From Apostichopus leukothele (lineage: Eukaryota > Echinodermata > Holothuroidea > Aspidochirotida > Stichopodidae): a stretch of DNA of 48,409 nt. Shown one piece after another: positions 21,919 through 35,800 of this stretch. Both the position numbers and the translations under genes were made by a program. Positions within the stretch are counted from its first letter, which is position 1. The number at the start of each line of letters is the position of its first letter. The stretch is from NCBI GenBank assembly GCA_010014835.2, contig JAAAKB020000018.1, positions 452,443 to 500,851 on the forward strand, written 5' to 3'. A model generated the notes under the pieces. It made no database searches. It was not told where the DNA came from and saw only the letters and a list, made by a program, of their open reading frames with translations.

Positions 21919-24900
21919 CTGCCGGAGAATAAAGAAGTAGAAGTAAAAGAAATTATTTAGATAAACCCCCTTCAAAATCTTCTATTCAACCTCTAGATAA
22001 GTTTGAGAAAAACAAAATACTTTGGTGACTATGAATTTCATTCCAAACACCTTCTCACAAGACTTGGTATGGTGAATATAAAAATGGACCTAATGAGTGA
22101 AGATTTAGAAATGTTGTAAAACACAGTCTTCGACCAGGGTCTTTATTTCATAAGTCTGAGCTAGGCCGAACTGTGTAGGCTCATCAAAAGATCAATTAAG
22201 GGGGAAAAATCGATACTTGTTTGACACTTAGCTGTCATGAAAAAGAAAAAGGGCTTGGATAGATGGAGTTGCAGGTGGCTCTGACGTTACTGCAAAATAC
22301 ATTTTCTAGAACTTTCTGACAAAACGTGCACTGTTCATAAGACTGTGAAACATTTTCCATTAAACAGAGTTAATGTACCAAGGATCTTTGTTGAGAAAAC
22401 TTTTCAAATAGAAAGATGGGGAGTGTTATAACTATGTTCAGCAAACTATCAAACCCAGACATACATAAGGCCAATCAGAGATATCGAATAGGTCAGACCG
22501 TCGAGCCACATTTCAAACCAAAGATAAATATGTCAAGCTAGAAGAAGAAGATGAATCTTACGTCTGTACACCCTTCGGGCCCGACGTTGATGATACCCGC
22601 AGCCTGTTTTTCCCTGAGGTACGATATTAAGCCACTTCTCATAGCGCTGGTTTGACTCATGACTTCATCCTGGTCGCTGCCACACGGAAGGGCAAGAAGT
22701 ACAACGCTCTCCTCTGCCACCTGGTCACATGAGGATATGAGTCATGTCAATACGGAATACAGACGTATATATATAAATATATATACAGTAAATATAAAAA
22801 TAGTAAATAAAAGAACAACAACAAAATTCCACTTCACGACCGGTTTCGTCCTTTTGGGACTCATCAGGCGAAGGTAGGAATCGAATCCCCGGATCTTGTG
22901 TCACAGACCGAAGTCCGTACCACTCGATCACAGTGAGTCTACTGGTGTGTGAATGCGTATAAATTGGTTTTGTATAACTGTCATTGAGGGCGTATTACCC
23001 AAGTGTATTGATTGTACAGAGTGCACCCTGGTGCTTTGAACCACTCTTTATAGCCAAGCCAAGCCAAGCCGTAAATATTAAATGAATGTGTAGCAAGTGG
23101 TTTGACAGATATATAGTAAATAAATTAAGAACAACACACCAGAAAAATTCCACTTCCAGAATACATATATATATATATATATATATCTATATCAATATAG
23201 GATCACTAAGAAAAAAAACAATTTATTATGCAAAGCAAGTAAAGACAAACACATTGTTCACCTCTATAGCTGGACCGGTTCCTTATTAGATATAAAAGTT
23301 TGAACATATTCATTTCACTCAGAAAGATCATTAAACAATTACTTGTGATACCGTGAATGGAGAACACATTAAACTGTCTGATGCAAGTAGGAACACTCTA
23401 CAGTTCTATTTTGATGACGTCACTTGATTACCATCACTTGATCTCGTTAGACAGCTGGATTGCTTTCTAAGATTGTGTGAGCAATAACAATTTCCCTATG
23501 AGGATATGCAGTACTACCAAGAAATAAATTAACTGAAGTTTGTAACCGCTTCTCTCTCATTTTGCAAGAAAGTATTTGAAACGACTTGACGCAAACCTGA
23601 ATAGCAAATGATCGAAATTCACAACGTTAATTTATCTGAATAAAACGTTGCATTTATTGTTACCATAAACAAAGGTTACCGAATCAAAGGTAAAAGGTAT
23701 TAATCAGGCAGCATTTGTTCATCTATTCAAATGTTAGTAATCTAGAGCAATTTCCTCTTTCTTCATTATGTTGTAGCAGTTTGGAATTCTTTCTTCCAGA
23801 AAGTGCATTATTCTTCATATACTTGTTATTGAAGAAACGATTTAAACCCTACCTGGTTTTCAGAATTGTACCTTGCAACTTTCTCAAATTCGTCGCTTAA
23901 TAAAAAGGAAAAAAGGGCCACATACAGATGTGTGGACATTTATACACTTTTCATATTTACTTTTAATCATTGTAAGCTACTGAAGCTGAGTCCGTGAATG
24001 CAACATGGCTTCTGTTTGTCATATTTATTGCCCAGGTTATATAATCCAACAGATATGGACAAGAGCATGCACATTAAAACGGATAGATAAAACAGCAGAC
24101 GTAGCATATATAACCATAACTTGTTGTGTTTTTTGTTTCAACAGGGGGACAAGCGGTATCGACATAGATTTGAGGGGGATCGATATCAATCAATGTCCAA
24201 CAGAAAACGGAACTGAGGAAGATGTCGAAAATATTTTTGCAAACTCATCTCGATGTGAGAATATATCTCAAAAGGTTAGGATTTATCGAAACATTTTAAA
24301 TTAAGTATATTATTCAATTTATTCTCATATCTAACCGATCTTTATAATTAATTTTGTAAATTAATGGATACTTTGACATCAATTATTGCTTTCTCATGTA
24401 CTATTCGGTATGCATTGTAACCACAGGCTGACGCTAATATGTCAAAGAAAGTTATTTTATTCTTTACTGCTAAGTAATTTCTTTTATTTCATTTTGAATT
24501 ATTGTAAAAACAAAATATATCACATTAACAAAAAGTCTTACCAAATATCGAAAGACCATATACTCCGACCACATGCTTCCATAAGGGTCCTGAAGCAGCA
24601 AGCAATCTTCAATTGAAAGTGGTAAAGGGCTTTCAAGGACGGCTACAAAACGGAACTGTCTGCAACTTTGAAACATACCAGCGATTAGGGGGAAGCTCAG
24701 GAGCCAAAGCTACTGACACGTCGTAAATTGAGGGCCCAAGAAATATGGAAGGTTTATATTTTGGGGTTGACGAACAAGCGCATATTATACAGCATGAGAA
24801 GTGCTTTAGATGTAACCGTGTTTTAGACATGATGGAAATCAGACTGATTAACAGTGGAAGGGAGAGAGAGAACGGGGGGGGGGGGGGTGTTCAGGAGGTA

Positions 24901-27900
24901 TAAATGTTCATATCCCGATAATTTATAAGCGACAAAACATTATGTCGGATAATATATATCTGTATCATACATTACTGAAGCAAACCTCGCACTTGCTAAA
25001 ACTATTCTGGAAGTTAAAAGGTTACGACTTGTGACTTCTAAACGTTTTTCTAAAGGGCTTTCAAGGACGGCTACAAAAAAATGTTTTTATTGTGATGTCC
25101 AAACTGTTCCAGATTGTTACTCCAGTATTGATAAAAAAGTCGATGAGTCCTCTCGTAAGTGATCAAATTTGTACGGAAGTTTTGATAAAAGTGTGTATTG
25201 TAGTTATGAATGTCACAATTAAGAAGATATAGTAATCATCAAAGTTAGAAGGCAAAAGTCCATTAACATTTTTATACATAAATAGAGCGACTTGGAGTTT
25301 GTATACATGTGTCAAAGATATTTAAGATTTTTAAGTTAGAAAATACGATATTACTCTGAGCACGATAACAAGAATTTGTAATCAGTCTAATGGCTTTCGT
25401 CTGGAGAATAAACAGGCGATTAAGGTAAGATGGATAGGTGTTTCCCCAAATGTATGTTGCAGTAAGACAGCTTTGATTTAACGAGGGCATCGTACAGTGT
25501 TTTAAGTGTATGCGATGGTACAAAATAGCGAATTTTATGAAGAATTCCAATAATCTTTGAGATTTGGGAGCATATATCTGTTAATATGATACTTCCAGGT
25601 GAGATTTGAGTCAAGATGAATATCTGAAAAATTAACTTTGTCAACAAGAGTAATATCACCATTATCAATAAATACGTTAACTGTATCAACCTTTCGCTGA
25701 ACAGGACGAATTATAGTAAACTTTGTTTTGCTTACATATAAAGACAACTTATATGCTTCAAACCAGTTTGATGCAGAATATAGTTCAGAGTTAACGACAC
25801 GAGCAGCACAATGAATATCACTGTGGTTAAAAAGAATTATTTGTGTTGTCTGCAAACAGTGGAAAGTTGAGGATATGAGAACAGTTACATAAGTCATTAT
25901 GTAGATAATATACTGTAGTGTTCCAAGTACAGAACCCTGTGGGGACGCCGCAGCTAACTGTACTGGTCTTAGAAATTTGATCATTGATGGTTCTCTCTTG
26001 AAAAGATAGCTTTCGAACCAATTATATACAACCCCACGGATTCCATAATGGCTAAGTTTTTTTTAGTAAGATGTTATGGTTGACAGTGTCGAATGCTTTA
26101 GAAAGATCTAGAAACACACTAATAGTAATTCTTTGTTATTGAACCCTTTATCGATGTACTGGACTATATCTGCTGCCGCCATATAACTGGAAAGATTCCC
26201 ACGAAAACCAAATTGACGTGATGAAATGATATCATTCTTGTCTAGGAAATCTGTGAGTTTCTTATACATGGTTTTCTTGAGAACTTAAAAATTGTAGAAA
26301 GAATCGAGATTGGTCGGTAGTTTGAAAGCACCCCGGGATCACCAGTTTTGAAAATAGGCGTTATTCTAGCAACTTTCATACTACAAGGAACAATGCCACT
26401 AGAGAGAGAAAGGTTGCAAAATATAGGTGATCGGTTCAAGAAGATTTCCGCAAGTACGAAGTATATTGACAGTTATACCGTCAGTCCCAATGCAGCCGCT
26501 GAACCTTTTTTTTCTTCAAATTCTTAATCATTGAAGAAATTTCCGTACAGTTGAGAAAATAAACATACAATTAGGATTAGAGTTTTTAAGAAAACTAGTG
26601 AAGCCGACATTACATTCTTCAATGTACCAGGCTAAGTTCAGACCGACACTAGAAAAATAATCATTAAAGCAAGTAGAAACCATTACATCTGAAGTTAATT
26701 CTTCATTATTTGAATTCCAATACCAAATATGGTGTCAATAAAAAGTAAACCACAGAAAACTGGTTATAGTTTGTGACTTGAGCATATTAAGGACAGTACC
26801 GATTAACACTTTAACACTCAATTTTGACTCAGGTATAGACTATGTGGCTACTTTACTCATTATACTACAATAATAGCTAAATAACACGAATTGGTTGAAT
26901 GTAAGTTAATATCATTAATTTCTCTCTGATTTGTCCGTAGTGTATACACACCCATGGAAGAGGATTTAGTCGAGGGTCATACAAGTGTGTCTGTAGACAC
27001 GGTTTTTACTTTCCAAACATAAGTGTTCCAAAGGAGTTGCGGTACTACAATGGAACTGACATAGAGGCAGAATTTTACAAAGATGTGGCAGGGATTGAGA
27101 ACTCGTACAAAGATATGCGTTGTTTACCATGCGGCAACGGCTGCACGGTTTGCGAAGATGGACGGTCATGCATGTTTGAACACAACTGGGTTTTAAGGAC
27201 AACACTGCTGGTAATTCAGTGTATGGTAACGATCTGCCTGCTCCCACTGATGCTATTCACAGTCTACTTCAGAGACGTCAAGGTAAGATTAAACTGAATA
27301 TCTTTTAATGATATCCCTGGACCCTGGCTGTACGTTTGCAGTTGTCAATCCAATTCCACTTTGAGGTATTATTGTAAAAGAGAGTTAGTTTTTCATAAGC
27401 ACCAAAACAAATCAAATATATCCACCTTGATATCGACATCGCTTGTGTTTCATAAGCACCAAAACAAATCTAATATATCCACCTTGATATCCACATCGTC
27501 ACTCTATGATTCTGATATGCCATCTTCAACATTTTGTTAAATCAAAATTCATTTTTTAATTTAAAAAACTAAGAACTGACGAAAGAATTGCGAGCGTGTC
27601 GACATACAGGCGACCATGCTTTACACTTGAAAAGAGGGAGAGAGGGAGGTGGAGAGGTAGAGGAGGAGAGAGAGGTGGAGAGGTGGAGAGAGAACGAAAT
27701 TGTTTCATGAGCATCTGAATGGTCAACCATAGGCTACATAGTTTAAGAAAGAAACTGTCAATGATATTGAGCTCCCTGAAATAGTCTCAAACGATGCCAA
27801 TGTTTTTCAAGAACTGCAAGTTAGATTATTAGGAGAGCTGGCACGTATATATTATGGTCATTGCGTAATCGGCTTGTCTACCCATGTACATAGAGAATGG

Positions 27901-30900
27901 GAGTATGACGTCACACAAGGTGTTCTGCAGTACTCGCATATCAGTTGGCGTGTACCTTTTAACACGATATGAAAGTACACGCGGGTGATACAAACACTAA
28001 AGCTTAATATATGCGGTATTGTAAAACATCATCACGTGAAGATCGTCCATACGGTTGTATAACTCTCCGCATTTAGCTGTACAATTTCTCAGAAATAGGA
28101 CAATAGTGTTAGTTTCAAGGTTCATTAAAGATCTATATTTAGTATCAAATTTGCCGATTGAACAAAATCAAAAGTCCAGTAATATTATGGTCTGTCTGCT
28201 ATCAAATACATATGGCTAACCTTAGAGCTATTACGGGGCTACGTTAGGTTGCATAACATTTTTTATCGGGAGGGGGCGGAGAGAGGGGAGGCGACATGGT
28301 GAAATAAATGCATTTATAAGTTATCGTTATTCTCCACTTAAATTGTTAACATTTATTACGTAAAAGGACTTTAAATCTATAACCACTGGTAGTCCTAATA
28401 TTATCATATAACTGACGATTATAACAGGTTATGTACAGCCTGCATATAGGCTTGTACTTTCCTAGGTCCGTGAACACCGTTACCAAGGGGATAGGTTTCT
28501 ACATTACATGATACAAAACTTGTGCAAAGACCATAGGACATGGCAAAATACAACTCGATGTAGAACTGTTGATTCTAACGTTAGTCTTGGCCTTGTCTGT
28601 AAAAATAGCTAAGGGACCTAATATACTATTGTGAAACCTATAGCAATTTCTTCTTCTTTTAAGATAACTTAGAAGTTTTTGTAAAATATAATGGTCACGT
28701 GTTTTCTGTAAGTAGCATTATGACTTAACATTCCTTATTTAAAGTTAAGTATCCTGGACCGAGGTTAACCTGGCCATGAACTTATGGCACCGTAACAGGT
28801 CTTATGGAAAAGAAAACACGCAGTCTGCCTCATATTCCTTAAGACCCTAACTTTATAAACTGGTCTCTCCTATCAGCCACTCATTTGCTACGCTAGTGTT
28901 AACTGTTCTGGGCATATATTACACTGCTAATATGGTATGTGACTAAACTAATACATTAATAAATCATAAGCATGTCTTTGTAGCTTCACTGTTATTTCCA
29001 TTGAAGCAAAACAATGATTGTCACAGAAATTAACTAAATACACTGAAGAGACAATTTATATTTTTAATGGAAAGAATGATGAAAAATCTTCCTCAAACGT
29101 AGAAAAACTAAAAGCAAATACTAATCATTGTCTTTACCTGCACCGGTGCACAACCTTTCATACGGTACTTTAGGCATGTCAAAGACAAATACAAAATCAT
29201 ATAGGGTAACATATTTCAAACTGGTGCTGTGGCCGAGTGGATAAAGGCGGTGAAGCAATGAGGCTTAGCAATCGGGAGGTTCCGGTTCGATACCCGGCCG
29301 GGTCATAGTAAGGTGGGTTTTTCATCCAAGAGCAATCAACGATTTTCCCATCTGAAATGACTTTCTAAATTGAAAAGATTCCAAATTAAGTTAAAAAATG
29401 TTGAATTGCAAGCCATCTGACGTGTAGGTTGTTATCCATAAGCCAGAGGTCGCTTTAGCATCGCAAAAGTAACTACTGATTATTATTATAATTATAAACA
29501 ACAAACTAACTGGCCCGAATGTCCTTGGCATCTTTCAGATGTACACTGTTATACTGCTATCTCGAAGTATCTCATCACAAAGTTAATTTTGCTCGTGATT
29601 GGCTAACTAGAGTAGAACCACAGCATTGGTAGTCACCATGATCCCGAACAGGTGAATTCGAGCTTTCTTTAGTTAATTAGTCGTAATTTATATGCATTGG
29701 GAGCAAATTGCACGTCGTCCTCAATAGGTTTGATTCAAGGTTTAGGAAGACGGTATAGTTCAGAAGATAGAGGGAGAGAACACCTGAGAGACTGCTTGTC
29801 AATGCTGCTCTCGTCAAACCCACTTCCCTATAAATTACATTCGCGTTCAAATGAATGAAGTTGATCAGCGTGTAGAAATACATGTATATTTTAGTAGGTA
29901 CACAAATATATATATATTGTTCTAATCGTAATGAACGCAAAGTAATTAAAATAGCAGAGTAAAATCTGTAACCAACATACCTGGATATTATGATTTTGAA
30001 AGTACATCATATACGGTTTAGCATAAATGGTACAAAGCAAGAGCAGTAAATATTCATGTTCATAATGCCATCCCATTTATCCTTACCAAAGATTTCTTGA
30101 AACCAGAATGATGTTATTGCGTGAAGTAATTTGCAGAAAGTGAGAGGTTACACAAACACAAAATGTGCATGTGATTTATTCAAGCATTGGGAATACTTAA
30201 TTAATTTCACTCTAATTTCAACCGCAGACTGTTGACTCAACTGTTCGTTTTGTTGTACTTTACTATATTGCTGAAATTCTTTAATCATGTAATTCAAAGC
30301 AGGTGATGGATCCAGTGGAATAACGAATCAGTTACCGAAATAATTATGCCTAGAAATTAAAATTTCAAAGCAAACAAAGGCAAGTTAGCAGAATAGTATT
30401 CAGTAGCTTTGTAGGATGGGTTAGCGGATTGAATGTGACAGTAGACAACTGGCTCCATGGAACAATCAATCGCTTGGGGATATTCTAAAAATCGATAAAA
30501 GGAAGAAGGATCAAGCTACAGTGCTTTGGGCATTGAACGTCACAGTTGAAATACAACCGTATTTGTAGTGGGATATCTCTGCATTGTAAGGACGTATCTA
30601 CAGTATATGTTAGTGCTCGAGAGAAAACATGTATCAATCTCTTTAGGCAGCACATGAGCTTTCCAAGAATACTAAATACGTCTTCGTCAGTAATATTTAG
30701 CAAAAATGTAAGACTACAACTATAAAATACATAGCAGTCATATGATAAATCCTACTTTACCACGTTTTGCTTGTAACAAGGGGAATGCAATTCTCCAACC
30801 GAATTAGTTGAGTACGCATTAATCACTTGTCTGAAACGAAAAGTGTGAATTTTTTTAAATTATCATATTTTCGTTTCTGTTCCATTCTTAAAGCCAATGA

Positions 30901-32825
30901 ATTTATATCATTAGCTTTGCAAGTCAAGTTAAATTTACATTGTCAAGTAACAACAAATTTACCACTTTACTTACAATTGTGTATTAACATGAAATGACTG
31001 GTAACAAATATTGAGGATCGACTCAAATACATTAACTATCTCTTCGTTAAACTGTATTTTGGTGAAAAAAAGCATCTATAGGGCTAGGTTAGGGGTAAAC
31101 TTGCCGAACTTGCTTTGATATATACATCCGGTTTAAAAAAATGTAATCAATCACCAATTTTGATATATTTTCATAAAATACATTTACAGTATGTACAATA
31201 TACACTACTCCACATAGTCTGTAAATTCTGGATATGACGGATCATTAGGAACTTTTGTTCTTATTAAATAATGAATAATTGTACATCGGCTGGACCCAAT
31301 CTACATGTCTGTTCCTAGCGCATTAGCTTTTGTAACTGACACATATTGGCCACAAAACACATCAAGGAGAATCAAATTTTGTGACTTCTATATTTACGTC
31401 TGTAAAGTACGGTAAAACACTTCCACCAGATAACAGATCGTGCCAAGATGTCAAGTTATAACAATTATTATTAGTTTTGTTACATTTATTAGGTTAGTAA
31501 TAACACATCATCTCTGTATGATAAATTATTGCATGCTGCATGTTTGTTATTTGTAAGCTACATATAAACAATTCAAAATAACTCATCGCCTCCAAATGAT
31601 GAATCATTTGCATAAAACGTAAACAACACATGACCTTTTTTCTCATACATCAGTTACATCCTATATTTTCCTAAAGAATAATTTAAGTCAATAACATATT
31701 TTCGTCAGATAATATTTCAAATTAATGTTCATTATTTGGTTATTCGTATATCTACATATAATATATCTTTTTCAGATGATTGAACAATGGAATCTTGTTT
31801 GTGTTGTTACTTGCATCCATAGGTCTGTAAACTACAGATTGATAACGAATCAGTTGCATAATGTATAGCTTCTTTTATTTGTTACATAAAGAAGGTTTAT
31901 AAATAACACATTTGATCTTACCCGTCTTTGTCTTTACACTTGTTTATACTCGAATAACATAAGCCATATACTAAACCGATGACTTACTCAGATTCATTTC
32001 ATCAAAAATCAGCATATTCTTAGGTGACTTAATTTAAAACCGTGGCACAGCCCAAGGACACACTAGGCTATCGAATTTACTTGTATAGTACACAATATTT
32101 GCTCGTGACCTTTGGTAGATAAACCTGTTTCTTCTCAGCTGTTGATGAAAAATAGCGAGAAAAGAATCGAGTTTCTTAATTGATGCATACATTTTAAATA
32201 AGTGATGTTGATTACAGTGGACGTCTTGAGGTCCCGTAGTCTTTTATTTCTTTATTAAACTAATCGATTTGTACTTTGTCATGCAAGAATCATTCTTTGA
32301 AGGGTGTTTGTGTTTTCAAGGAGTCTTTAATAAAATAACCAAATACTTCAAACTGAACATACTTATAAGCATAAGTATGTTGGGTATCAAAATTATCGCT
32401 TCAGAAACAGATGTCATTACATGTATATGTTTTATGCTATGGTTAGTTAGATACTGAACCGTTGCAGTGTTACTTCAACATGCCAACTACTTTCGAAGTG
32501 AAGTCTTCGAATAAACAAAGATCCCATAGTATTAGGAGAAGTTCAACTCTAAATAAGAATCTGTTGATGCTAATTGTAACTGAAATGGTATAGGTAACCA
32601 GACACCAAAACCAGTAGTGATTCCTTATCAAATTTCACATCATTGTCCAAAATGTCTTCCAGTAAAAGTTCTAAGCAATGTTCATTCGAATTGAACTGCA
32701 AAGTGTTTTTTTTTGTTTATCATGTTAACAGGGTTGTTGTATACATGCTATAGATTTTGTTTTGTGCTATAGTGATCTCAAATAACCTTTGGCGTCCATA
32801 GTATATAATATAAATCTAGTACTAG

Positions 32826-32858
<33 letters not shown>

Positions 32859-35800
32859 NNNNNNNNNNNNNNNNNNNNNNNNNNNNNNNNNNNNNNNNNN
32901 NNNNNNNNNNNNNNNNNNNNNNNNNNNNNNNNNNNNNNNNNNNNNNNNNNNNNNNNNNATATATATATATTTATATCTATATACATGCAAGAAATACAAT
33001 ATATGTAAATACCACTTGAAACATGAACAGAAACTCAACCATTGTAACAACACAACGAACAGTGTGAATGTAATACAAGGTATGCAATATCACATGGTGC
33101 ATAGAGGAACTGTATTACAGAATATGCCATACATGACACTTAATATCAGTTTAATATAACCAGTTTTCAAGTCCAACGCGAAAGAAACAATCACTGTTAC
33201 ATTATCCAGCAAACGGTCACGGTAGCCGTTCCTTTCTTGTTACTAAAGATGATACCAAAAAAAAAAGGGGTCCACGTACCTGCATTCTTCGTGCCACGCC
33301 TTCCAGCTGGGAGTCCTCCAACCTCATCCTCTGAGCGATCCTGAGAGGCGGGTACGCCATCTTTAAGGCATCAGCACCGACCACCTTGTTGCCACAGATG
33401 TAGTGAAGTTGAATCGTGGCTATCTCTTGTTTCAAAGCTAGCATTCCCTGCCACATGACGGGATACCGCTGCAAAAATTAATGACAGAAATGGAAAAGAT
33501 TAAAACCCCAAAATTTTTAAAATCATAAAGAGTTGATAGAAGGGCACCGTAAATCTTTTACCTAGGCCTGCAAATAACTTTTGGCTCTATGCAACAGCTG
33601 TATCAAGTACTGTAATGTGAGTACAATATATCAGAAAGACTTTTTAAACTATTTAGAACATCTTCTGCATTCTGGTTAAGATTTTAACTATCACTAGTGG
33701 AGGAGATATCATTTTCTTCAGGTCTGAATCTTCCGGTAATTCTTTTGAGGTGCGTGGTTAGAGAACCAAAGTACCTTATTTAGGCTTTTCTGCTGCCTTA
33801 TCTTTCCCTTTAAGGATAAACTACCAAGGAAATGTGTCCAATATAACAATGTTCAATGATACCCTTCATCTCCCCTCCCCCTACCCCCTCTCCACCTCCC
33901 CCCTGAAAGAAATAAACTATTCTATCAAGACTCATCGTAGTGTTTGCACTCACCCTCAAGAGCATCACAGATGCGTCTCCACTCATGGATGCAGAATGGG
34001 TACCGAGTGCTGCAATCGGCGTGTGAGAAGATGGTGACCACTGCTTCCTGGTGGCAGAGTTTGGAGGTAGTACCGGCTGTGTCCTACCATCTGGACCGGG
34101 TGTTCTGGATCCAGGGCTTCCTCTGTCGGGGTGGGGTCCGGGCATTGTCCTGGCATGGTCCGGAATACTCTGAGACAGCTGTTGGATATGTGGCGGTATA
34201 CCGTGTTGAGCAGGCGGGAGGTGCGCATGCTGCTGCTGTTGCTGCTGTTGTCTGCGTTCCTCTGCCGCTGTCTTCTCCATCTCGTTATTAGCCTTTGACA
34301 GTTGTTGTTGGGTCTGCTGGTTCATCATAGGTGGCATCACTCTGTGAGGGATCATCTCGGGATGGTCTTGTCCCTGCGGTGGAATACCAGACGTGATGCC
34401 GGGCGCCGGTGGGGGCCGTAAGGTTATGTTGTGCAACTCGGCCTGCTTGTCTGGCGTCTGGGCGGTCCTGTCGCCGTGTCCGAGCCCCGGTGACTTGATC
34501 TTTGGAGACAGCCTCGGGGACGATGTATTCGGAACGACCATCCTAGGTGAAGCAAGGGCTCTTGGCGATGGCAACGGTTGGTTTTGCTCTCCGTGTACAA
34601 GCGGATGGAATAACCTTTGTGGGAAAGGCCCTGGAGGAAATGGCATGCCGTACGGTCCCTGATGAACGAGACCTGAAATGGGTAGTCCCTGAATTCCTTG
34701 ACCAGTCGGATCTGGAAACATTCCATGAGGAATGGGTCCAACTGGACCGGGCCCTCTGATAACCGAATGAGTGTCCGGCCGTGTGTAATAAACAATCTGG
34801 GCATCATGGTATGCTGCTGGTAGCCTTTGCTCTGAAGGGACAATTCGATCTCCTGCTTTGATCGGTTCCCCCAGAAATTGACCTAGTCCATCTTGAGGTT
34901 GGTTGGGCATTATCTTGCCATCCTCGTTTCCCCTCATCTTGGGATCGTTCTGTGTCAGACAAGTCCTCAAGACGCTAGCCTCGGAATACGTGTTGGCTGA
35001 GACAGAGGTCGGCACTGGATACTTTGTGTTAAGGTTTCCTTGCTGTCTCTTGGAAGCCGAGGTGGGCACTGACACCAATGTTGACGGAAGGTTGGGATGT
35101 ACACCGCTTCTGGACACACCAGGAAGACTTGTATCTGGGGATGTCTGCGAGCCTGGCACAGATGCGATGGTGTGCGGCCCACTTTTCATACCTGTGGCCA
35201 TGGCTGGCGATCTGCTGCCGTGCGAATGGTTACCGATCAATTGGTTTGTGAGGGCTGGGGCCTCTCTCGCGACTGAGCCACCGGCGGTTCCAATGGCGTT
35301 CCCCAGTATGGCCATTCCCGATTGCGTGGAGATCACCCCTACTGGCTGACCAGCCGAAATGGGCATAGGACCTAGGGAGGATGGCATCTTGGGTGGCATG
35401 TTCTGGAGCTGCTGCTTCCTCCTCAGTGATTCATTGAAGTGCATCTCCACCGCCTCCACAGAACTTCCTGGGATGTTCCTGATTTGCTGTTGATGTTGTG
35501 CATAATGAATTTGGTATTGCGCCGGCATACTCCTCTCCAGCATCTTCTTCCCTCTGGTTTTCTTGGTCCCATGTTGCATCATTGGCGGTTGCGTGGTGAT
35601 TGGGCCACGCATTTCTTGCACACGGGCTAGCATCTGGGTGCTGACGGGAGGGTTATTCAACGCGGCCACGACCGCGGGCATGCTCACAGACAGAGCCGGT
35701 GGCGAGTGGTTGCTCTGCACTACTCTCCCGTTGTTTCCCTTGTTCTGTAGAGCCGATGCCACACTCGTGACAGCTGCAGTGACATTTGCCATCATTCTCA

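Noticed and set aside
21688-21960. 90-residue open frame on the + strand
   Set aside because: It lies opposite the terminal SPEN coding exon, whose homology and splice sites are clear on the other strand.
29223-29303. Apparent tRNA gene
   Set aside because: A and B boxes are good, but acceptor and T stems have mismatches and a SINE-like body and tail follow. I call it a SINE.
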